Assembly: GCF_029962835.1 (NCBI RefSeq)
Contig: NC_080573.1
Location: 37,007,001 to 37,071,000 of the forward strand
Reading direction: 5' to 3'
Source of the DNA: Magnolia sinica
Taxonomy: Eukaryota > Streptophyta > Magnoliopsida > Magnoliales > Magnoliaceae
DNA: 64,000 bases
Below the pieces are notes generated by a model, which worked only from the letters and a program-made list of their open reading frames with translations, had not been told where the DNA came from and did no database searches. The translations under genes and the position numbers were made by a program. Below are positions 58,836 to 64,000 of the stretch, piece by piece. Positions within the stretch are counted from its first letter, which is position 1; the number at the start of each line of letters is the position of its first letter.

Positions 58836-59834
58836 CATTAAGTCGCTAATGGCAATGTTAGTAGGCAATTTGCGTCCATATACTCCTTGGATCCCAAAAA
58901 TCAAATTGATCCAAAACTTTGGTGGGCCACCCTATGAATAATCATGCATGAACCTCTAAAATCATTTGTTGGGGCCCACTTGAGTTACGAAATGGCTTGA
59001 TTTTTTTTTTGGTGTCCATCTATACTAGTTGGATGCATTTTCTGACAATGGGTCTCACATTCGATATGCTCATGAGCATCCTTGAACACAGATTACATAG
59101 TGACCCGACACCTTTAAGTTCAATGGTGTGGGAATGGTGGTGGAATTTGATTGAGCCACATGCCGCTATCACATATGGGCACATACTCGACCTAACAAAT
59201 TTCTAACATACTTTGCATGGCCCCATCTATGATAGAAACACATGGCCCAATTAAATCCATCATATCCCAACACCACCGTGCTACATTGTGTTAGGGTCAT
59301 CATACAATCTGCATTCAACATTCTATCCCAACCAATTGTTGTTATGTTTTCTTGTCATTTTTAGGCTCTAAGAAAAAAAAATGTACAGGAAATGAGCAAT
59401 AATTTGCAATGATAGTAATTTTACATTATTTCAATATCAAATCACCACACTGATACAAAGAAAATAACAATAATTCATGATGATGATAATTTTACATTAT
59501 TTCAATTTTAAATCATTATCAAAGTACGTTTATTTAATTGTTTGAATGAAAACTTTTACAATATTTAACGTACCATTTTTGTATTTAGTTTTGCTAATAG
59601 AACAATAATGATAACACGTTTACTTTACATTACATTATTAGGGAAATGAGCAAAACAAACAGATCCAAAGGAATAGAAATGATGGATAGTAAGTTACTTT
59701 ACATAAGCTACTCATGCCCCTAAGTAGCTTATCTTTGTTTCAACTCAACGAGAGTAGATAAGCATGCCTGGCAAAACAGCTAACCAAAAAAGCTTGTTGA
59801 GTTGTTGAAACATTATGTTTGATAATGTCTTGAT
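58836..59834. other. intergenic DNA, no gene seen
   Basis: Contains GGGCCCAC-type fragments, a short T run near 59002-59011 and two similar AT-rich pieces (AATAATTTGCAATGATAGTAATTTTACATTATTTCAAT at about 59397 and its near copy at about 59468). No coding signal. Confidence 0.4.
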
Positions 59835-60180
59835 AGTGGGGCCCACCTTAATGTATGTGTTATATATCCACTTTGCCCATCCGTTTTGCCAACTCATTTT
59901 AGAGTATTGGCCCAAATATCTAAATCATAGGTGGACCACACCACAGGAAACAGTGGTTATTGAAAGCCCGCCATTAAAATTTTCCCAAGGTCCACAGTAG
60001 TGTTTATTTGTTATCCAACCTATTGATGAGGTCAAATAGACCAGTATAAAGGGAAAAAAGACACTAATATCAGCTTCATCTAAAACTTTTCTAGCCCCCA
60101 AGAAGTTTTTAATTGTAGGATCGATGAAAGGCATGGAAATACAACTTATACATCAAAGTGGGTCCACAGTCATGACTTGA
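59835..60180. repeat. dispersed MITE-like repeat, copy 2
   Basis: Begins GTGGGGCCCACCTTAATGTATGTGTTATATATCCAC and ends near TACATCAAAGTGGGTCCACAG, so its ends are inverted. The interior matches copies 1 and 3. Confidence 0.55.
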
Positions 60181-60339
60181 TTGAATACATTGTTACCCAT
60201 ACCTGACCAAATTTGCTCCCTCTCCTCTTGTTAGTCCATAGACATAGATTACTAGGTGACTTAACTCTGTGACGTTTCTTAAAAATCCACCTCGTCTATC
60301 CAAGTGGGCCCAAAGATTAGGTAGATCCAAAGCTTAAGC

Positions 60340-60359
60340 GGGGGGGGGGGGGGGGGGGG
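60340..60359. repeat. poly-G run of 20
   Basis: Twenty G in a row inside a partial copy of the GGGCCCACC-ended repeat (about 60290-60460). Its length may be unreliable in an assembly. Confidence 0.9.
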
Positions 60360-60463
60360 AATTAAAGGAAACAATGGAGATTGAACAACCACCATTGAAA
60401 TCTTCCAAGGGTCTACCATGTTGATCATATGCCATCTAAATTGGTCATAAGGTCATTCCCACC

Positions 60464-61134
60464 TAGAGCTGTACACAAACCGAGTTAGGTCGATTAACTC
60501 GCTCGACTTAACTCGAAAAAACTTGATTCGACTCGGTTCGAAACTGAGTTCGAGCCAAGTCAAGCTGATTTTTGAAGCTCGAAAAAATTTTGAGCCAAGC
60601 GCGAGCTTGGCCGAGCTCAAATCAACTTGGATCAAACCTTAACTCAAATGGAATTCGGATCGAACTAGTTCAGTGACCCAATTACTTTGATATTGATGTT
60701 GCTTACCAAGTGTTCGATGAAATGACTCAACAAAGTGTTGTTTTGGGTGGATACATTCTCCATGAGATCGGTCGATAGTGAGGAAGGTATGGATATGAAA
60801 CAAATCACTACAAAAAAAAAAAAAATAAGAAACAAACAAACAAACAAACAAATGAACATTACATGATTAAATTACCATTGAATCTTGATTTTGATGCTGC
60901 CTACTAAGTGTTAGATAAAATACATGTAAATTGTTGCTGCTGTTTTGCAAACTATGAGAAATTGAAGGTGCACTTCATGTGTTTGAGAAAATGCACACAG
61001 GCTTAAACTCAGCTCGAACTGGCCCGAGCTACTGACCGAACCGAGCTAAGCCGAGTTCGAGCTAAGGTCAACTAGTGGCCGAGCCGAGTCGAACAGCCCC
61101 AAGCTGCACTCGGTTCGACTCGTGCACAACTCTA
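60464..61134 (+). mobile_element. hAT-like MITE, copy 1
   Basis: Ends TAGAGCTGTACACAAACCGAG and the inverse of TAGAGTTGTGCACGAGTCGAA, with 8-bp TSD TTCCCACC (60456-60463) and TTCTCACC (61135-61142, one change). 8-bp TSDs and TAGAG ends fit hAT. The arms are rich in CGAGC/GCTCG words that can fold back. The interior has a duplicated phrase TTGATRTTGATGYTGC. No transposase. Confidence 0.7.
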
Positions 61135-61904
61135 TTCTCACCCATAAGATCATGTGAATAAATTGGTGGACTGGTAGATGTTTCAAAAAATAAATGTGGG
61201 TCTCATGACTATTTCAATAACGAATGTTCAATACCCTACCATTGTTTCAAGTAGTGTGCCCGCATGAGTGATAGATATGCCTCATGTTTGAGCCCGCATC
61301 TAAAATGAGTTGATGAAAATAGTGGATAGGGTCGATTTTTCAAAATCATTATGATGGGACACTGGTTTTTTGAACCTATCCGTTCTAATACTAGGGGTTT
61401 AATAACACTTTTTCAAGTTGTGTGGCACACTTGAGTTTTAAATCTTCATTACATTTGGACATATGTGTCCAAAAGTGAGCTGGACAATTCATGGATAGAG
61501 TAGATTTCTCATAAACATCATGGTGGGCTACATGACAATGGGTGCAGTTTCAATAGTGGATGTTCAATACCACTGTTGCAAGTCGTGTGACCCACTTGAA
61601 TATTGAATCTACTTCATATTTGGCCCACCCCTAAAATAAGACAAATAAAATGGTTGACTTGATGGATTTCTCAAGAACATCATGGGGTGATTTATTACCC
61701 CTTATGGTTTAAATTACCTTTTTAATTTGAAATGCTAAAAAAAAAAAAAAAAAAATTTACTTTGTAATATAATATTTATTTAGTTGAAATTTAAAAGGTA
61801 ATTTATTAACTTAAACGTTACTTTTGGGTGTTATAATATTTATTTTAGTTTAATAACCAAGGATGCAGATCACCTGCTGACGTTGCCAGTGGCTGGCTGC
61901 ATTG
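61135..61904. other. intergenic DNA, no gene seen
   Basis: Contains two degenerate repeats with GTGGGTCTCATGAC / TTCAATAgtGGATGTTCAATACC (61200-61240 and 61550-61580) and an A run at 61737-61755. No coding signal. Confidence 0.4.
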
Positions 61905-62310
61905 TTCCGTGGGCCCCACCATGATATATATGTTTTATTCTAGTTGTCTATCTATTTTCACGTATTATTTTATTGCATGAATCCAAAAATGAGACATATC
62001 CAAATCTCAAGTAAACCACACCATAGGAAAACATTGGTTTTTGAACACACCATTGAAAACTTCCTAGTGCCATTGTAATGTTTATTTGCCATCCAACCTA
62101 TTAACTAGGTCACGAAGAGATGGATGAATGGAAAACATAAGCTTAATCTAAAACTTTTGTACCCCTAGAAAGTTTTTAATAGTGGGGGTTCAGTCACCAC
62201 TATTTCCTGTGGTATGTTCCACATGAGATTTGTGCCTGCTTTTAGGCTCAAGCCCTAAAATGATCCAGAAAAGTGGATGGACGGCGTGGATAAAACCTAT
62301 ACATCATTGC
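61905..62310. repeat. dispersed MITE-like repeat, copy 3
   Basis: Begins GTGGGCCCCACCATGATATATATG and ends GGATAAAACCTATACATCATTG, an inverted counterpart. The interior matches copies 1 and 2 (TTTATTTGCCATCCAACCTATTAACTAGGTCAC). A partial fourth copy lies at about 62360-62530. Confidence 0.55.
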
Positions 62311-62573
62311 TACTGGCTACTAACGGGCAGACTGCCAAAGCCTCGGGGAAGCTAGTTAGGCCCCACCATGATGCTGGTGGGAAATTCACCCCATTTATCT
62401 ATTTTGCCCGATTATGTTAGGACATGGGCCTAAAAATCAGGTAGATTCAAAATTCAAGTGTGTTGTACCATAGGAAAAGGTGAGATTGAATGTCTACTTG
62501 GAAATATTCAAAGCCAGAAAAGTTTTAGATCAGGCTAATATTTCATGTTTTTAGATCATCCAGTAAGAATGCC

Positions 62574-63185
62574 TAGACCTGTACATGAGTTGAACCGAGT
62601 TGAGCTTATCTCGGCTCAGTCCTCGAGCCTATCTGGCCAGCTCGACTCAATTCGATCAACAACTCGGGCAGTTTGAGACGAGTTTGAGCCTGTGCGGCAT
62701 TTTTTCGAACATGTAAAATGCATCTTCAATTTCTCAAATAATGCAAAACAGTAACAAATTTTTACAGGTATTTCATCAAACAGTTGGAGCGCAGCATCAA
62801 AATCAAACACCTAGTGAGCTACACCCTGATCCATAGCTCAAGTGGTAGACTGAGTGAAAGATACCTTGTTTCAACATAAAGGTCTGGGTATCAATTCCCT
62901 AGTGGGGGTGGCTAACAGTGAAGTGTGAACTAACAGTGGGTGTACTAACAAGCTAACTGAAAAATAAAAATAAAAATAAACACCCGGAGAGCAGCATCAA
63001 AATCAAAATAACCCAGTCCCCAAGCTGATTCGATCTGAGTCGGTTCGAGTTGAGGTTCGTTCCGAGTCAAGTCGAGCTCAGGCAAGCTCAAACTAAATTT
63101 TTTCGAACTCCAAAAACCAGCTCGACTCAGTTCGAATCCAATTTCGAGCCAATGCGAGTTGAGCTTTTTCCAAGTCGAATCCAGC
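62574..63185 (-). mobile_element. hAT-like MITE, copy 2, reverse orientation and truncated
   Basis: Starts TAGACCTGTACATGAGTTGAACCGAG at 62574. Read on the minus strand, the interior (GAGAAATTGAAG...ATGCA, TTTTGATGCTGC) matches copy 1. The far end near 63185 lacks a matching TAGAG terminus and no TSD is seen, so it is probably truncated. A SINE lies inside. Confidence 0.6.
62825..62980 (+). mobile_element. tRNA-derived SINE (Au-like)
   Basis: RNA polymerase III box A-like TAGCTCAAGTGGTAGA at 62834-62849 and box B-like GGTATCAATTCC at 62887-62898, then CCCTAGTGGGGGTGGC and an A-rich tail (AAAAATAAAAATAAAAATAAA, about 62960-62980). The order and spacing fit a tRNA-like head. It lies inside the second hAT-like MITE. 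The exact left end and TSD are unclear, since AAACACC flanks both sides at about 62806 and 62978. Confidence 0.6.
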
Positions 63186-63189
63186 GTGC

Positions 63190-63697
63190 TGACCCAGATA
63201 ACCCGACTCATCCAATGACTTACGAACAGTATGAATGACATATAAAAATCACGGTGGACCCGGGAAGCTTTCAAGAACAGGCATTTCCCTACTAACTTTT
63301 TCCGTGTCGGCCCACTTCAGTTTTGGATCTGTTTCATTTTTGGTATCATGTCCTAACAATATCGGGCAAAATGGATGGATGGGATGGATTTCTCGAAAAT
63401 ACCGCGGTGGGCCCTACCTAGCTTTCCGTGGAAAGCCTCTGTGAGGGCATGGAAGCATCAGCTTCTTCCTTTGACTTTCAGAGTTGTATGTGAATCATTG
63501 ACTGTCAGAATGACAGCTCATCCTCCCATATCTTCACATGGCCCCACTTGCATATTGAACTCCATCCTTGCTCTTTAAGCATTCATCATTCAATTGCTTC
63601 GATTGCAGCTGTTGAATCTTTCTGAGTTTGTTTAAACCTCTGCAATTTCCGTTTGTTCAGTAGTTTAGACCATTTAATCACGGATCTGACCTTCGAA
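63190..63697 (+). promoter_or_regulatory. upstream region of the LRR receptor-kinase gene
   Basis: Another fragment of the GGGCCCACC repeat lies at about 63240-63440. The last 200 bp holds no clear TATA (CTCTTTAAGCATTC at about 63570 is the nearest). It has a pyrimidine-rich stretch and reaches the ATG at 63698 with GAAATGGCC, a good plant start context. Promoter limits are not visible. Confidence 0.35.
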
Positions 63698-64000
63698 ATG
63701 GCCAATTTGAAGGTCCTTCTGTTTATGCTCTGTATTTGTTCTGTTCTATCCATAATTCCATCGGAAGGGCTGAGCTCCAATCTAGAAATTGAGGCATTGA
63801 AAGCCTTCAAGAGCTTGATCACCAACGACCCAATTGGAGCTTTGGCAGATTGGATAGACAGAATTCATCACTGTAACTGGTCTGGCATCGCCTGCGATCC
63901 TTCAAGCAATGCCGTTGTTTCAATTTCTCTGTCTGAATTGCAACTCCAAGGCAAGATCACTCCATTTCTCGGAAACATTTCAAGCCTCCAGACTCTTGAT
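63698..64000 (+). CDS. LRR receptor-like kinase, FLS2/LRR-XII type, N-terminal part (runs off the window)
   Basis: 101 codons from the ATG at 63698, open to the window end. Residues 1-25 are a signal peptide (MANLKVLLFMLCICSVLSII, then PSEG). Residues 29-70 are the plant LRR N-terminal cap: EIEALKAFKSLITNDPIGALADW, then HHCNWSGIACD with the paired cysteines. The first leucine-rich repeats follow (VVSISLSELQLQGKITPFLGNISSLQTLD). This order is the signature of FLS2-like plasma-membrane receptor kinases, which bind peptide or protein ligands outside the cell and signal through a cytoplasmic kinase in defence. The start is fixed by the signal peptide. The transmembrane and kinase parts lie beyond base 64000, so integrity is unknown, but nothing is broken so far. 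The kinase tail at 731-961 is the same receptor type on the same strand. The ligand cannot be inferred. Confidence 0.88.
   Translation, partial: MANLKVLLFMLCICSVLSIIPSEGLSSNLEIEALKAFKSLITNDPIGALADWIDRIHHCNWSGIACDPSSNAVVSISLSELQLQGKITPFLGNISSLQTLD

Noticed and set aside
60639..60859. Minus-strand Phe-rich ORFs in the hAT-like MITE
   Set aside because: Produced by poly-A/AAAC runs at about 60810-60850 and without domain content.
62834..62898. Candidate functional tRNA gene
   Set aside because: Box A and box B are present, but no acceptor stem, anticodon arm or T-arm pairing is convincing and an A-rich tail follows. It fits a SINE head.

Overview
The window looks like nuclear DNA of a flowering plant. 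It is dominated by long LTR retrotransposons with plant-type primer-binding sites (initiator-Met tRNA type TGGTATCAGAGC, and the TGGCGCCGTTGCCG type), and it also has plant MITEs, a tRNA-derived SINE and plant LRR receptor-kinase sequence. The many GTGGGGCCCACC-rich MITE-like repeats remind me of magnoliid genomes, but that is an impression and not a demonstrated assignment.

Layout. Bases 1-139 are the tail of an LTR cut by the window edge. Bases 731-961 encode the last ~70 residues of an LRR receptor-kinase domain. From 1656 to 57185 everything is one nested transposon complex, which I resolved by target-site duplications (TSDs). (1) F, 1656-57185, a solo LTR on the minus strand (TSD CCATG/CTATG), was split by two insertions of one Tat/Athila-like family. 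These are A, 1881-52065 (plus strand, TSD TGACC on both sides), and E, a solo LTR at 52073-53452 (minus strand, TSD ACCAC on both sides). (2) The 5' LTR of A was then hit three times: by B, a Ty1/copia SIRE-like element (2154-12892, plus); by D, a Ty3/gypsy Tekay/Del-like chromovirus (13201-27410, plus, TSD CTAAG); and by G, a solo LTR (27770-30864, TSD GAAAT). (3) The interior of A was hit by H, a solo LTR (32715-37523, minus, TSD GAAAC/GAAAT, itself containing a foldback MITE), and by C, a second SIRE-like copia element (38252-49212, minus).

All retroelement reading frames (gag, protease, integrase, reverse transcriptase, RNase H and a third 'env-like' ORF in B and C) carry stops or frameshifts, so every element here is decayed. 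A has no pol of its own. Its only ORF encodes a Tyr/Asp-rich protein I do not recognise.

From 57186 to 63697 is intergenic DNA with a Tourist-like MITE, several copies of a GGGCCCACC-ended repeat, two copies of a hAT-like MITE and a SINE. At 63698 the first exon of an FLS2/LRR-XII-type receptor kinase starts and runs off the window. Receptor-kinase sequence on the same strand at both ends suggests a tandem receptor cluster whose spacer was filled by retrotransposons.

The most unusual signal is in the LTR promoters. Unrelated families (copia B and C, gypsy A and E) carry arrays of short palindromes just upstream of the LTR TATA box. The palindrome word differs between families but keeps dyad symmetry (CTACGACCAGTCGTAG in B, CTTCGACTAGTCGAAG in C, CTTCGATAATATCGAAG in A, TTCGGTAGCTACCGAAG-like in E). 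In B and C the same word recurs between pol and the third ORF, as if that ORF had its own copy of the promoter element.
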